The notes: generated by a model not told the origin, from the sequence alone. A stretch of 64,000 bases of DNA from Arabidopsis thaliana (GCF_000001735.4 NC_003071.7:18389443-18453442); one strand, 5' to 3'; counted from the first letter of the stretch, positions 46,401-58,039 are shown. A program made the numbers and translations.

Positions 46401-47187
46401 GGAAGACCTCGTGCTTATGAACCTCTTCCTGGATCAAAGCGTCCATATGCTGCACTGGTCTGACTTATTGTTTTCTCCGACCAGTTTGTCTTCTTAATTT
46501 TGTTTCTTTAGACTATGATTGTTTACTCTAACGAGTGTTCATTATTCAGGATGACCTTCCTCCCCGTTATGCTGATGTTGATGTTCGTCATTCAAGACCC
46601 CGTCTGGACTATGATGTTGGCCCATCTCAATATGGGGAATCCTACGGGGACCGGTATGTTCTCTTTTTATGGATAGCTTCAGTTATTTTTGGTAGCAATT
46701 TTCTGTGCCAAGTGTATTATTTTCTTACTTCCATGTTTGGTCTAGGATTCCTAGGTCTAGTCTAGGATATGGAAGCAGCCGAAATTCTATGTCAAATCAT
46801 GACTCGCGGGGCCCATACAGCAGTCGTCAGGGAATGGATTATGGAGGAGGTTTGATTCAGAACTTGGCTTAACAGAGAGCAATACTTCGTCGAGATACAC
46901 TTACTGCCTTCAATGGCTATAATTTCATAATGTTGCTTTCTTCAGGTTCTTATAGTGGCAGCGATGTAGGAGGTATGTACTCGTCAAGCTATGGTGGCGA
47001 CTTACCCAGAAGAGATGTAAGTGGCTTCACACTTTCCCCTTTTTTATATTTATTTTGGAAAGTCAAGTTGTGTAACATTTTAGTATTGGATTTACAGGGA
47101 GGAGGTAGCTCGTATTCTTCAATTTACTCCAGCCGTGGCTTGGGTGGTAGTAGTTACTCTGGTGGTGGTCCAGGATCATACTACTGA
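43460..47187 (+). CDS. Three-RRM hnRNP Q/R-like (LIF2-type) RNA-binding protein
   Basis: Eleven exons, 43460-43739, 44040-44596, 44680-44769, 44861-45100, 45385-45606, 45681-46038, 46144-46457, 46550-46653, 46746-46849, 46946-47016 and 47098-47187, close in frame to 809 residues. Order: basic N-terminus; acidic Glu/Asp-rich region in exon 2 (about 95-205); three RRMs starting at EIFVGSLDKGA, DTLFVGNICKIW and KTIFIDGLLPSW with RNP1 motifs KGSAFLRF, RGYAFLEF and KDFGFVTF; then an Arg/Ser/Pro-rich tail with PPPARARP repeats and Gly/Tyr/Ser-rich end. This is the plan of animal hnRNP Q/R and plant LIF2, nuclear proteins in mRNA processing and chromatin-linked regulation. The tail probably undergoes phase separation (inference). 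The locus is probably At2g44710. Confidence 0.93.
45917..46017 (+). repeat. In-frame 27-bp tandem repeat (PPPARARP)
   Basis: About four copies of a unit of about 27 bp, with core ccacctgcaagagccaggcc, encode PLPPPARAR repeats in the C-terminal tail of the RRM protein. The copies are close to identical at DNA level, so copy number is likely to vary between accessions. Confidence 0.8.
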
Positions 47188-48004
47188 ATGTGAGTGTGTT
47201 TGGTTCCTTCCATCTTTAGTTGTGTCTTTGTGCATTATTTTTTGGTTTTGTTTGTGGGATATATTGTTGGTTGGAAAGAAAACGGTATCTCCTCTTTCAA
47301 GCTCTAAGCAGGAACTATAGATCAAATGTGTGCTTAAGTTTGTTAATGGAACACAGAATTTCACATGACCGAGGCTGCTAAAAAAGGAGGTTTGGCCATG
47401 CAAAGTTGTGTATGTAGAAAGGAAGCTACCAGCTGCGAAAGGATTAAAGCCAGCTTCGGTGAGACTGTTGGAATATTAATGGGCTTGCATCTACAACTGC
47501 ACTTGTATCTTTTTTCGGATGGAATGATAAGCTCGAGTTTTATAGAGATGGTTCATAGTTGTGGGACTCGTTATCTATCTTATCTATCTCTATCTCTTGA
47601 ATAATGGATGGATTTGTTGGAACAGAGATTAAGCTGTGTTTGTATTATTGATCCATCAGTTTAGTTAAGCTTTCACCGTCTTCTCAGCTTAAGATTTGCA
47701 TTACTTCTGTTTAGATCTGATGCTTGCTCTGTTTTACTCTCACTGTGGTAAAACAGAGACATTATCCTTGAGACTTGTGGAAGAGACATTAACAACCTCT
47801 CACTGTCGGAAACTGAGGAACTCCCAATTTTTATACACTTTATAACATACATAATCAAGCAGGGATACATTACTGGTGTTAGACAGATGCATAAGCTAAT
47901 AAAAGCTCTTTCGATTTCTACAATCTAGAAAATTTGAAAATCACACATTAATTTAATTTATGGCGCCTTTTGATCAGGAGTCAGCTAAAGACGACGACAT
48001 TCTT
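47188..48004. other. Intergenic, convergent gene ends
   Basis: 3' UTR of the RRM gene (the transcript may run to about 47600), then AT-rich DNA and the 3' region of the trihelix gene. Short open frames here look accidental. Confidence 0.55.
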
Positions 48005-49123
48005 CTATCTAGCTTTCTTCTTCTTGTCTTGCTCCTCCGTAGTAGTATAATCTGATAAGCTTTTAGCAAACGCTTCCACAATTCGTTGTTGAGATTCCAA
48101 AATCATCTTTGTCCTCTTCATCTCTGTATCCATCCTCATCGCTTCTATCTCTCTCGTCATCTCCATTCTCGTCTGCTCTGTTCTCACCAACGTATCTCCA
48201 AGCAGCTTTATCGCACTAGCTATCTCCACCATTGGATCATTATCATCCTCCTCCGTCTTCATCATCATCTCTCTCCCTCGTTTCCCTCCTCCTTCAGGAA
48301 TTCTCACAACTCTAGCACCGTAACTAGATCCTCCTGCTCCGATACCACGACCAGCTCTCGGATTTGAACTCACACCAGCACTTGGACTCGCCGTGTATTT
48401 CTGATCAATCTTACCGGGAAACCTCGGTCCAGGCTGTGCTATACTCACTCCAGTCGGTATCCGAATTCGAATCCCGCCGCTACTACTACTCCCTCCACCA
48501 CCACCAGATCCAGCTGTACCATTCCTGTTAAAGAACCTCGGCGTCGTCCTCGCTCCTCCTCCTCCGCCGCTGAATTGATACCTAGCTGTGTAATTACCAT
48601 CATCGTGATCATCATCATCTCCACTTTCGTTACCTTGTTTAATCTCTGGTCTATTCTCCATAGCTTCCATTCGCTTAAAATGAACCCAAGACGATATAAA
48701 CCTCGCCACCGGCACAGATCTAGCTCTCTGTATCTCGGTCCGGTACCTTTTCCGGAGCTTCTCCATCTTGTGACGGCACTGAACCGCGGTTTTCTTAAGA
48801 ATCACGTCGGGGCAGTTAGCACCAACCGCTTCTGCAACTTCTTCCCAGTGATTCGCCTTTAGATTTCCACGGTTAAGAGCGTACCATTTGTCTCTGTACG
48901 CGTCAATTAGCGCGATCGTCTCTTCCAGAGACCAGCACGGCGGAGGTAACCGCCTAGAGTTCTTGGACGCGGTGGGGATGGAGGCGCTCTTCAGATCTGT
49001 GTTGGAAGCTGGTTCGGTTGACGCATCGTCATGAGCGGAGGAAGATAATGGTGGCGGGAGGGGAGCTAAAGGTGATGGATCCGGAATTGGATCGTGGTTC
49101 ATCGGAGAATCCGGATCGGACAT
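48005..49123 (-). CDS. Trihelix (Myb/SANT-like) transcription factor, SIP1 clade
   Basis: Intronless, 372 residues. A Pro/Ser-rich start is followed by the trihelix DNA-binding domain at about 60-150, with the spaced tryptophans in CWSLEETIALIDAYRDKW, NHWEEVAEAV and SSWVHFKRME. A Gly-rich linker contains GGGGGARTTPRF and RIRIPTGVSI. A C-terminal amphipathic coiled coil follows (EIASAIKLLGDTLVRTEQTR... to ...QQRIVEAFAKSL), then a Lys-rich end. This plan matches the SIP1/ASIL clade, nuclear repressors that bind GT-type elements. TAIR-style names call it Alcohol dehydrogenase transcription factor Myb/SANT-like; the locus is probably At2g44730. Targets are unknown to me. Confidence 0.92.
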   Translation of the reverse strand: MSDPDSPMNHDPIPDPSPLAPLPPPLSSSAHDDASTEPASNTDLKSASIPTASKNSRRLPPPCWSLEETIALIDAYRDKWYALNRGNLKANHWEEVAEAVGANCPDVILKKTAVQCRHKMEKLRKRYRTEIQRARSVPVARFISSWVHFKRMEAMENRPEIKQGNESGDDDDHDDGNYTARYQFSGGGGGARTTPRFFNRNGTAGSGGGGGSSSSGGIRIRIPTGVSIAQPGPRFPGKIDQKYTASPSAGVSSNPRAGRGIGAGGSSYGARVVRIPEGGGKRGREMMMKTEEDDNDPMVEIASAIKLLGDTLVRTEQTRMEMTREIEAMRMDTEMKRTKMILESQQRIVEAFAKSLSDYTTTEEQDKKKKAR

Positions 49124-49695
49124 GGATCAAAAAATTGAAGAAGAAGGAAAGAAAAAGACAGATCTTGTGAAGGAAGAGAAATGGCTGTAATGCGATGGCT
49201 TTTCGCGGCGGCGATTGCACGTAATATCGAGAAGATAAGGGAGAGAGAGAGTGGAGGAGAGGCGTATGATAATGGTGGGTGGCGGAGGATAAGGTTAGAT
49301 AGAAGCGTAGATTAGCAGAGTTGGTAATAAAGCCTTATGCGGTGGTGGCGGAGGGTGGTGGGGGCACACCGTCGTGGACGACACGTGGAATAATAATGAT
49401 ATTTGGATCGGTGTGAAATAAAATAGAGAAAAAGCGGCTGATGAAGCCACCAAGCCACCGTAGTCATCATGGTTGGAGGCTAACGTGAGCCGTGTTATAC
49501 GGGACCGGTAGGTGGCGTTGGTGGACTTAGCGAACCGCTCTTGCCGTTTTTGGGGCTGATTAATTATGTTTTTGGCGTCTTTCATTTTTTGACTTCTCTT
49601 TTGCATTCGTTTCTTTTTAGGAAAGTTATTTATTAATATCTATCATGAGATTATTGATTCGTTTGATTTAAGGCTTCAAACCCCATTAACACAAT
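49124..49695. other. Upstream region of the trihelix gene
   Basis: The leader is purine-rich on the plus strand (gaga runs at 49230-49260, i.e. CT-rich in gene sense). 49330-49560 is relatively GC-rich for an intergenic region and contains an open antisense frame that I judge accidental. Confidence 0.5.
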
Positions 49696-49698
49696 TTG

Positions 49699-51210
49699 TT
49701 GGATGGGCTTAAACTTGAATGGGCTACTTTTAAGCATGCGCAGCAAGGAATGTCACGGCAAACATCAATATGCGAGACCAGATTCTTCTGTCTCAAGCAA
49801 GGTTTAGCTCTCTTCACACTGCTTCAGGCCTCAATGAAATTAGAAGTTGTGGGAGAGCTCATGAGAGTTCAGAAACGTGATCATGGGTTCAGAAAATTGA
49901 GATTTATAAATTAAAGATTTTATTGCTAGAGATTAAGGGGAAAAAAAACAAGGGGGAAGAATTAATTTCATTAGATTTTTAGCCTTAAATCCTTTTTAGT
50001 AGAGCGGAAAGTTTATTTTGTTTTCTCTCTCGATTGGCTAAAAATCCCTTATTCCTCGTTGGGTCGATTTGGTTTGGTGTGTTTCCTGTAGTTTTATAAA
50101 TCTGATTGGAGATAAGGCAGATCTGAAAGGATGGTTGGGTGCTTGCGAGAAAAAGCGAGTCCTATTATGCTAGTACACTTGTTCTTAACCCGTTTACCCG
50201 TGAGAGCTTCTACTTACCCCCAAGGAGACACGAACACAGATCCCGTTTTTTAGCTTTCTCAGCCGCTCCTACATCACCTAGCTGTATGGTCATCTCCTAC
50301 ACCCAACTACGATCCTGCGGATCTGTTTTGATCGATACTTGGCGGCCTGGTGAAACCGAATGGACTACACACTGCTTTGAGAACCAGTTACCCTTTCGCT
50401 ATTGGTCCAAATGTGTCTTCTCCAATGGCATGTTCTTCTGTCTCAGTGAATGCGGCTATCTTGGGGTTTTCGACCCCTCTAAAGCAACGTGGAATATTCT
50501 TCCAGTGAAACCATGTCCGGCCTTTTATCAGTTTGAGTTTGATTACACTCATAACCCAGTGTTTATGACGGAGCATGAAGGAGACATCTTTGTTATTTAT
50601 ACACACTGATACAACAACATCCCAACCGTGTTTAAACTGAATTCTAAACACAAGGAATGGCAAGAGAAGACAGATCTAGGTGGCTTGACAATATATACAA
50701 GTTGGCCTTCCTCTTTTGTAAGAGCTGGTCTCTCCACTGAGCACAGGAACAAAATATATTCATCTCGTCTTGATCAATTTGAGCGGTATGGCTTGTACTA
50801 CTCCCTCGGTGATGCTTAAGGCTCCGATCCCCCTCGAGATCACCTAGCGACTTACCACATCCTTTGGGTGGAGCCACCTCACAACAACTTTCATTTGTGA
50901 CTTTCATTTATCTTTTGTATCATCACCAACTTTATTTATGCAAGGTTTTATTTGAACTATATATTTGCAAGTCTTTCTTTTACGTTGTATACTCTCTATT
51001 ATGAGTTGGACAAGTTTCTATTTATCCAATGCCTAGTCTTTTTTATGGGTTAACACAAGTGTTTCAGTCTGATACTAAGACGCTTCCTCTACTATTTGTC
51101 GGATGGGCTTAAACTTGAATGGGCTATCGTTGATAGGCTACTGTTTAAGCATACACAGCAAGGTATGTACAATATCAAATATGCGAGACCAGATTCTTTC
51201 TGTATCACAC
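49699..51210 (+). repeat. Direct repeats flanking the F-box relic
   Basis: A block of about 100 bp at 49699-49800 (gatgggcttaaacttgaatg ... gcgagaccagattctt) recurs at 51098-51210 with a 15-bp length difference and several substitutions. The copies lie on either side of the decayed F-box/DUF295 gene. They could mark a local duplication or a lost insertion. Confidence 0.75.
50139..50900 (+). pseudogene. Decayed F-box/DUF295 (KIB-type) gene
   Basis: The reading frame from 50139 gives the beta-propeller part of an F-box/DUF295 protein: LVLNPFTRESFYLPPR, FSAAPTSPSCMVISYT, ETEWTTHCFENQLPFRYWSK, LGVFDPSKATWNILPV and MTEHEGDIFVIYT. An in-frame TGA at 50607-50609 interrupts it, after which the same frame continues with the expected FKLNSKHKEWQEKTDLGGLT and then LGDA, a TAA at 50817, and a remnant of the usual IWIEPP end (LWVEPP near 50870). 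The N-terminal F-box itself is absent, and upstream sequence to 49700 shows no exon for it. Two stops plus a missing N-terminus indicate a pseudogene; stop readthrough or an unseen intron is less likely. It may be the locus recorded as At2g44735. Confidence 0.75.
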
Positions 51211-51527
51211 TTGTTGAGTGGCTATTGTGTACTGTTTTCAATGTTTACCTGTCTCAAATTCATATCTTTGTAGACAGGATATTATAATGTTTAGGCTTTG
51301 TAACTGTAGGAGCTATTGTGGAGAAGTAAATTGCAAACTTTGATCCGAGGAACATGTGAGGCATTTATGTTTAGACACTGAACTTTGTATAGTATCATTT
51401 ACAGTGTTGTTCCTTTCAAACAAGGTTGACCAGGATATAGGTAGTTACTACTAGTAACTCTGTAATTTACCTACGCCATGTCTGGTTTGCATAACCGATC
51501 CTAATTGTAATTGATGCTGATCGATTT
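50901..51527. other. Spacer between two relics
   Basis: AT-rich DNA with the second direct-repeat copy at 51098-51210. No ankyrin repeats for the following PGG fragment can be read here. Confidence 0.5.
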
Positions 51528-51539
51528 TTGACTTTTTGT

Positions 51540-52199
51540 TATAGAATTGAACTGGAACTGATTTGTTCCCAACTTGGTTTTGATCCAGTTTGGATAAACC
51601 GGTTTTACTTCAAGTACAAGAAAGACAGAGTCTCTCCTAACGAAGTTCGTAACGTGTTACTGGTTATCGCGATTCTGATAGCTAAAGGCCTACAGCAACT
51701 TATCGACCCGTGCTAAGTCCACCTGGAGGTGTTTGGCAAGAAGATTACTGCATTTTTTTTTGGTGAGAAGAAGACTACTGCATTGATGGATACTGTCAAG
51801 TAACTAACTTAAAAGGAAACAAAACTAAAACGGTTTATTACGCAGGAACAACAATAATGGGATCAAAGAGTTGGATTTCTTACAGCATTTTTATCTTCTT
51901 AAACTCTATCAGGTTTTTCACTTCTATTGAACTAATCTCTTTACTTACAAAAAGGTCTCCCTTTCTACCTTGAGCTACAAGTTTCATTGACTGCTGTTGC
52001 CTTGACCTATGGATTTGCAATGGCTACACTTTCTCCTAATTTCGGATTAGGCTTGTTTTTCTTGGTGATCTCCGTGGAATTACCCATCCCTAGTCTAGTT
52101 CGGAAACATGCCAAGAAAACCAGAATCTATCCTCTAAGAAGCACTACAACAACCACCTCAACTTCCAATTCCCCTGTTTTCTTCTACATATTTACTTGA
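51540..52199 (+). pseudogene. Ankyrin/PGG-domain gene remnant, C-terminal part only
   Basis: Pieces of the PGG membrane domain appear in order but in different frames. RNVLLVIAILIAKGLQQLID ends at a stop near 51714; LSPPGGVWQEDYC is in another frame at about 51713-51751; AGTTIMGSKSWISYSIFIFL then RFFTSIELISLLTKR run to about 51955; and SPFYLELQVSLTAVALTYGF with AMATLSP is in yet another frame to 52199. In intact family members these join as one four-helix membrane domain after several ankyrin repeats. At least two frame breaks and the loss of all ankyrin repeats make this a pseudogene. The family includes defence-related ACD6-like proteins. Confidence 0.75.
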
Positions 52200-52844
52200 T
52201 TGGTTTGTGTTCTTGAGTTGTGTATTTGAAGAGACTTTGAGTCAAATAGTACTTTTGTTTTGTTCTGCCAACAAGTTCTCTCACAAGTCACAGTCTCTCT
52301 TAGCTTCTTTCAAATTGGCTATTTTGAATGTGATTTCTTTATCGTTACACTCTGTCTCACTGCTCTGCACATGTTCTTTTGTTCCCTTTATAGAAGAACC
52401 AGAAACAACAAATCTTATTCACCAATCCCAATTATTGTACCATCTCTACTTATTACTAAAGTAATAACCCATGTTTCTGATCTGACATGGGTAACATTTG
52501 AATATCAGACAAAACAAAACATAAACAATCATAACAAATTTTGGTTATTTAACAAAAAACCAAAAATATATTTGGTTCCATTTAACTAATGACATTTAAA
52601 TTCTTTAGCCAGCCAGCCTGTAAAGATTAATTTCCCATCTGTCCACATCTAGAGAAAGAGATAGACAAGAACTTACTGGTTGATTTTGAATTTTCTTATT
52701 TATTCTTAATCAGGATTTGATTAAGACAAGATAAGAGTCCCTGCCGACTAATCTCTACATCATCTACAACTACACAATTCATTTTTAAAGAAAGATAAAG
52801 AGACAGAAAGAGATTTAGATTTGTTTTTTGGATTTTGTTGTGAT
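52200..52844. other. Intergenic, 3' side of CYCP4;1
   Basis: AT-rich spacer between the PGG relic and the CYCP4;1 stop codon. No additional feature. Confidence 0.55.
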
Positions 52845-53862
52845 TCAAACAGCGAGTTGTTGTTGTTGTTGTTTCTGATGAGAAGCTTCATCGTCGTTGA
52901 AGGTAATGAGAGATCTTGATGATGGGACAACAACGAGAGAGAGAGGTTGAAGAAGAGTCATTTCCTTTTGAAGATAAGAGAAGTAGGCGTTGAATGTGTT
53001 TGGCGTCACGTTTAATTCAAATCCTAACCCGAATAAGAAATCCAGCTCTAGAAAATTCATCTCCTTCGTGCTTATTCCTCCCACTTTCGCGTAATACGCA
53101 TTGTTGTAGTACCTGTGTTAATAATAATTACCAAATTTATAAGGTTTAGCGAATCAGTGTCATATGATTAACTTCATAAAAATTGAATCTTTATTTCAAA
53201 GGAAGAAACAGAGCAGCCGTAAACCAGGGGAATGATTGATTGATTGATTGATATCATTATGATTTCTGTGCCAAACAAATATTCTTAAATTTTAACAGTT
53301 AAAATTCAATCTATGGTTTAGAAAGATCAAAACTTTTAAAAATTAAATGAAAAAATATACTTCTTACGAGATTCAGACCAAACATAAAAAAAAAACAGAG
53401 CATTCATGAAACAGGGGATTGATTGATGATCATGTCTGAAATTTTCTAACTGCGATAGTCAATTCTGAGATTGACCCTCGATTTAATGTTTAAAACGGAA
53501 AGAATGTGAGAAACTACTTACAGATCATCGAGGAATTTAGCAGCGACCATGACACTAGTGATGAGAAGACGATGGACGTTAAAGGAATTGATGGGAAGTG
53601 AAGGTTGTCTGTGAGTGAAACGATCGAGATAAACGTAAGCAACGACGAAGCAAGAAGGACTACAATTTGCGTATTTGAAGATCCTCTCTAGATAGCTCTG
53701 AATCGTTATCGTTGGTCGACTCAGTCCATGAAACACCGAAACTCTCTGTGACTGAGTCGCGACTCGTCGGGTCAGATCGTTTGACTCAGCAACTCGCTCT
53801 AGCAATGAAGATAAGAATGCTATCAGCTTCGACATTACACTTGGATTCTCAAGTTCCGCCAT
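52845..53862 (-). CDS. CYCP4;1: P-type (U-type) cyclin CYCP4;1
   Basis: Two exons, 53862-53522 and 53112-52845, give 202 residues. The cyclin box runs from about 20 to 150, with the PHO80-like core RPTITIQSYLERIFKYANCS, VVAYVYLDRF and LLITSVMVAAKFLDDLYYNN, then ISTKEMNFLELDFLFGLGF. The C-terminus ends in a short poly-Gln stretch encoded by a ttg repeat (52857-52870). P-type cyclins resemble yeast PHO80 and bind CDKA, linking nutrient status to cell division. Exon 1 ends CT|GTAAGT and exon 2 opens |GTACTAC, rebuilding DDLYYNN. The locus is probably At2g44740. Confidence 0.95.
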
Positions 53863-56800
53863 TTTTTTGTGTGTATGACAGAGAGAGAAAGAAAAAAAAG
53901 TTACTTTTTTGTGTGATCTAATGAAGAAGAGTCTTCTCTTTGTTCTGCTCTGTTGTTAATGGCGTGTGTGTTAAGTTGGTCGTTATATTGGGCAGTTATT
54001 ATTTATTATTTTATTTTATTTTATTTTTGTAAATAAGTAATAATGTTTTTATTTTATCCAAATTCAATTTTAGGAATGTGTCTCTTTTGGATTTTAAATT
54101 GTGTTATTCATTAGTAGTCATTAACTCTTCTATCACCGTCGGCGGTGGAACCGAAAAGACCAAACTATAGTAGTATTTTTGAAAATGAAAACATTAGTAT
54201 ATGCGAAATGTGGGGTTTATATTTCACAAGTTAATGATTATTGAATTTGAAAACTTAAGTTCTAACAAGAGGGAAACACAATTAATGCGTTAAACACAAC
54301 ATATCAAATCGACACAGATAAACGTAATATCGTATCCTAATCAATATTTATAAAATTATGTAATCTGATTTTAGGTAATCCATAGTTTATCTACGTCATG
54401 ATTCATGAAATATACACGTTATATATCTACAAATTTAGAAACTATCAGAAGTAACTGCGGATGATAACGCGAAGTTTTATTTACAATTATATATATTTGA
54501 ATTACAAGAAAATTAAACGATTAACCATTATGTGTCTTAATTTTTGGTTTGTAGTGTATGGAGATGGGATCCCATACTCACCATGTTACATGACATGTGG
54601 GGAAATTTTTTATTTGAATTACAAAGTCACGAATAGTGATCTCACGAAATGCATGTGTTTCTAATAATGTGAATCAATTCCCATCTGGTAACATCAAATT
54701 TAATCCTTTCTTTATAACCCCAAAAATATATTGATTGTTAGCAGAAATATAGATATGAATAAATAATAGATCGATCTAAATCTAAGATGCCAAGAGGGAC
54801 AGCTAATTTGGACGCATTTAGGCAAATTCTAATTAAGAACAGCAAACGCAAAAGCTAAAGAGCAACCAAAGAAAAAAGTGAAACAAAAGAAGAGATTTCA
54901 CGTTTAAGGAAAAAAAGAAACAAAGATTTTAACTTTACAGGACGATATGTCAACTTGTGTGATCAACTGTTACTGATTTATCATCATCCCTTTGGAACGT
55001 TTAAAATTTACTCGAGTTTATTTGCTTCATTTGATAATATATTAAAGTAAGAATATATTTATGAAACTGTATAAAACATAATAACTGAATTTAAAATGGA
55101 AGCATGTGGACTGAAAATTGTAAGAAGTGTATATAAAATTTAGTCCTTAAACTATATCGTGTTATACGTTAGAAATCTTTTTTATTGTTAACAACCGAAA
55201 TTAATTCAAATTATCGACGTTGAGATCTATTGCATGCAAACGAAAGTTACAAGGAACACAACGTCTTGGTACCATATTTTATTTATTTTGGGTTTTGTAT
55301 GATGATAGTACTGATCGTATACTTGATTAGTACCTGAAGTTAATCAAACATGACAGCCAGGTTAGATTGGGATTGGAGTGATGAAAAAGTAAAGCATGTC
55401 TCGTGACAGAACTAAGAATATGATTTTACACAGACGATATGATTTTTTAGTGTAGATATAATAGTATATAGTGTTTTTGGAGTATTTGGGGATCGTCAAT
55501 AACTGCTTAACGTGTCTCTCGCTTCTCGTATCTTTTTCATACCCAATTTCCATGTGCTACTCCATGTGACCATCCCCCATCCTTCAAATACGCCTTTTTT
55601 CCTTTAGTTTAATTCATATAATTCACAACATTTACGTTTTAGAATACATTTAATATTGATTTATAGAATAGGCCTAGTCTAGTCGATAATTTTGTCTTGA
55701 AATTATATAAAGATGGAGGACCACATTTCTTGGTTGCATGTACAGTTTTAAAATTCCGAATTCGTAAGTTCAGTTTTTATGTTCTCTATATAAGCCAATT
55801 CTCTTTTCAAGATATTTATTTAAATCAGACCATATCAAATGTTTTTGTTGTTGAAGATTTTATCAGACCAATCCATTTTAATTTGGTGGGCCTAGCTATT
55901 ATCCATTTCATCTTAAGTTGCATACGACATTTTTGTTACAGATATCTTCTAAGAAGATCGAGATGATACATACAACAATCGTTCATGAAAATATAAAAGA
56001 AACCAATTGTCGTTGTTGTTGGCTTACACAAACGGGCCCAAGAACCAATTATTTGATGCCACGTCACGATCAAAGAAAGAACATCAATTTTTTTTATCAA
56101 TTTTAAAAATAAATAAAAAAAGAACATCATTTAAGCAGCTCGACTCATATGACAAACTAAAAGTACAATGTTTGTAGTAAAACTAAAAGAAGATCATTTA
56201 GTCTCTCATCTCTTCAACAATCGCTTCATAACTATCTTTTGAGCCGATAATGGGCCTAACATGGCCCGTTAATTTAGTATTTCTTTAGTTTCCGAAAACC
56301 CCAGTGGTCGAAAAAAGTATAGAAATGTTGATTAAAAAAAACATTTTTTACCAGAAAAATGAAAGATAAACCCAAACAAATCTAAGGACATATCTCTTTT
56401 ACTTTCCCCAAAATCTAATTATAGAGAAACTATTGTAATGTTGATCCAAGAAAAAACAAATAATGATCATAATAATGTTGAAATGAAGATAAAACCCAAA
56501 CAAATCTAGACATCAGATCATAAATCTTTCTTTTTGTCCCTCAAGGTTCCATGCATGATGCCATGATGTTGCTGTAGGTTGAGGGAATCAATACCCTATT
56601 ATATATATATTTCATACTAAAATCCAAAAGAAAAAGAAAACTTTATGTTTCTCCTCTTTACTTGAATAAAGTTTATTATTCCATTCAGAAAATTATGTCC
56701 TAATGTAATGAGAAATGTTGTTAAATCGTGTAATAAGAGGTGGACCAATATATGTACAAAAAGCGAAGGATGTGTCAGGGCACAAAATAGGTGGCTTACT

Positions 56801-57016
56801 CAGTTTACTCACACTCCACTTGTGTCTGGCACACATGATAAGCAGCGAGTCACATGCCCTGACTCAGTTTCAGCTAGTTCGCCACTCCCAATTTAATTTG
56901 CCTTTTACCATCTATAAATACCTACAAGTAACCATCTCAATGTATATTCAAATCAAGTTGTATTTCTTTAGGCTTCTTTAATTACAATTTTTTTGCACTA
57001 AGTTGAGTGAAGAAAG
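53863..57016. other. Long AT-rich intergenic region upstream of CYCP4;1
   Basis: About 3.1 kb. The CYCP4;1 leader occupies the first 150 bp. From 54000 to 56650 I see no gene, transposon end or RNA motif; open frames there are short and of random composition. At 56700-57016 the DNA takes on promoter character: TGACTCA (GCN4/bZIP word) at 56860-56866 and a TATA box tataaata at 56914-56921, about 100 bp before a small ORF. Confidence 0.5.
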
Positions 57017-57139
57017 ATGTCGTCGTCACTAGAATTTGACTTTGTTCTCTATTACAATGTTCACTATGCATTTGCATCTTTCAAGAACGAAGGTGATGAT
57101 GACGACGATGTAGTCTATGATTACGCTCCGGCTGCATGA
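57017..57139 (+). CDS. Candidate small protein, 40 residues
   Basis: ATG at 57017 in an acceptable context (A at -3), stop TGA at 57137-57139. The peptide starts MSSSLEFDFVLYYNVHYAFA and has an acidic, tyrosine-containing tail (five Asp in a row, then VVYDYAPAA). A clear TATA box at 56914 lies about 100 bp upstream, and about 95 bp of leader lacks any other ATG apart from the one at about 56940. I recognise no family. It has no signal peptide or membrane helix. It is too short for usual gene calling. Codon use looks like Arabidopsis coding DNA, but so short a frame may be chance. Confidence 0.4.
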   Translation: MSSSLEFDFVLYYNVHYAFASFKNEGDDDDDVVYDYAPAA

Positions 57140-58039
57140 TTCAATCATCTACAGTTATAAAAATCTTCATCATTACGGGAGAGACAGAAGCTTTTCTAGC
57201 TACCCAGATAACCCTAATTAGTATAATTATATAGACCATGTGCGAGTTTGTAGCTAATCTGGCTTGAGTGTTGTTACTACTTGTAGTTTGTAATATCATA
57301 ATAATAACTAGTGGTAACTATATTATCATCATGACCTTTGTTTCCATTTTTTTTTATGGCTTATATAGTAAACTAGTTATACCGGACCTAAAATGTTGAG
57401 TTGAGTCTTATATATATCTTATCATTTTTGTTGTGAAAATCTTATGTTAATCGACAATTTTAACATGTTTTGTTTGTCTTAATTTTCTTTTCTTTTGTTT
57501 ATTTTTGAACATCGAACTCATTTGTTGTAGAGAAAAATCAAAAGTAAAATTTTGAACTCCAAAATTCAATTATAATAAATTTGTAACGACTAGACGTAAA
57601 CTTAACTTCATATATACAAGTATAAGTTGTGTGAATTATCTTTAATTATCCTCTTTTAAAATAAGATTTGGGAGCATATATATGACATTTTTAGTTTATT
57701 AGAGTATTTCTTTTTCATACTCAAGAAAAAGAGCCTGCACCAATATAATGTACATCCTTCATCTGATACTTAAATATTTTGCTTCAGAATCACTTAACAA
57801 AAATTAGTTTCTGTCACATCGCGTCAAACTAAAAAACGCATTGAAAGTTTGAACAGAAATGAACTACCAATGTCAATATATATTATTACATATGTATACT
57901 ATAAGCAACAAGTCAAGAATATATGCATAACATCTGATGACATACTCTTGAAAAACACATGCAATATCAAATATGCAATATATCACACATCTATATGTGC
58001 ACATATAACTGTCTATATATAGATATATAGAAAGAGATG
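57140..58039. other. Spacer between the small ORF and WRKY12
   Basis: AT-rich, about 900 bp, holding possible 3' regions of both neighbours. No other feature. Confidence 0.5.

Noticed and set aside
49295-49606. 103-residue minus-strand frame upstream of the trihelix gene
   Set aside because: There is no family resemblance; it lies in the promoter region and its Pro/His run comes from a ggtggtgg-type repeat.
52207-52589. Overlapping 85- and 109-residue frames after the PGG relic
   Set aside because: They are rich in Phe, Leu and Ser from T-rich DNA, with no family resemblance and no continuation of the PGG domain.
56774-56863. 9-bp inverted arms gtcagggca / tgccctgac considered as a small-RNA hairpin
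   Set aside because: Arms are too short and 72 bp apart with no extension of pairing; more likely promoter motifs of the nearby small ORF.
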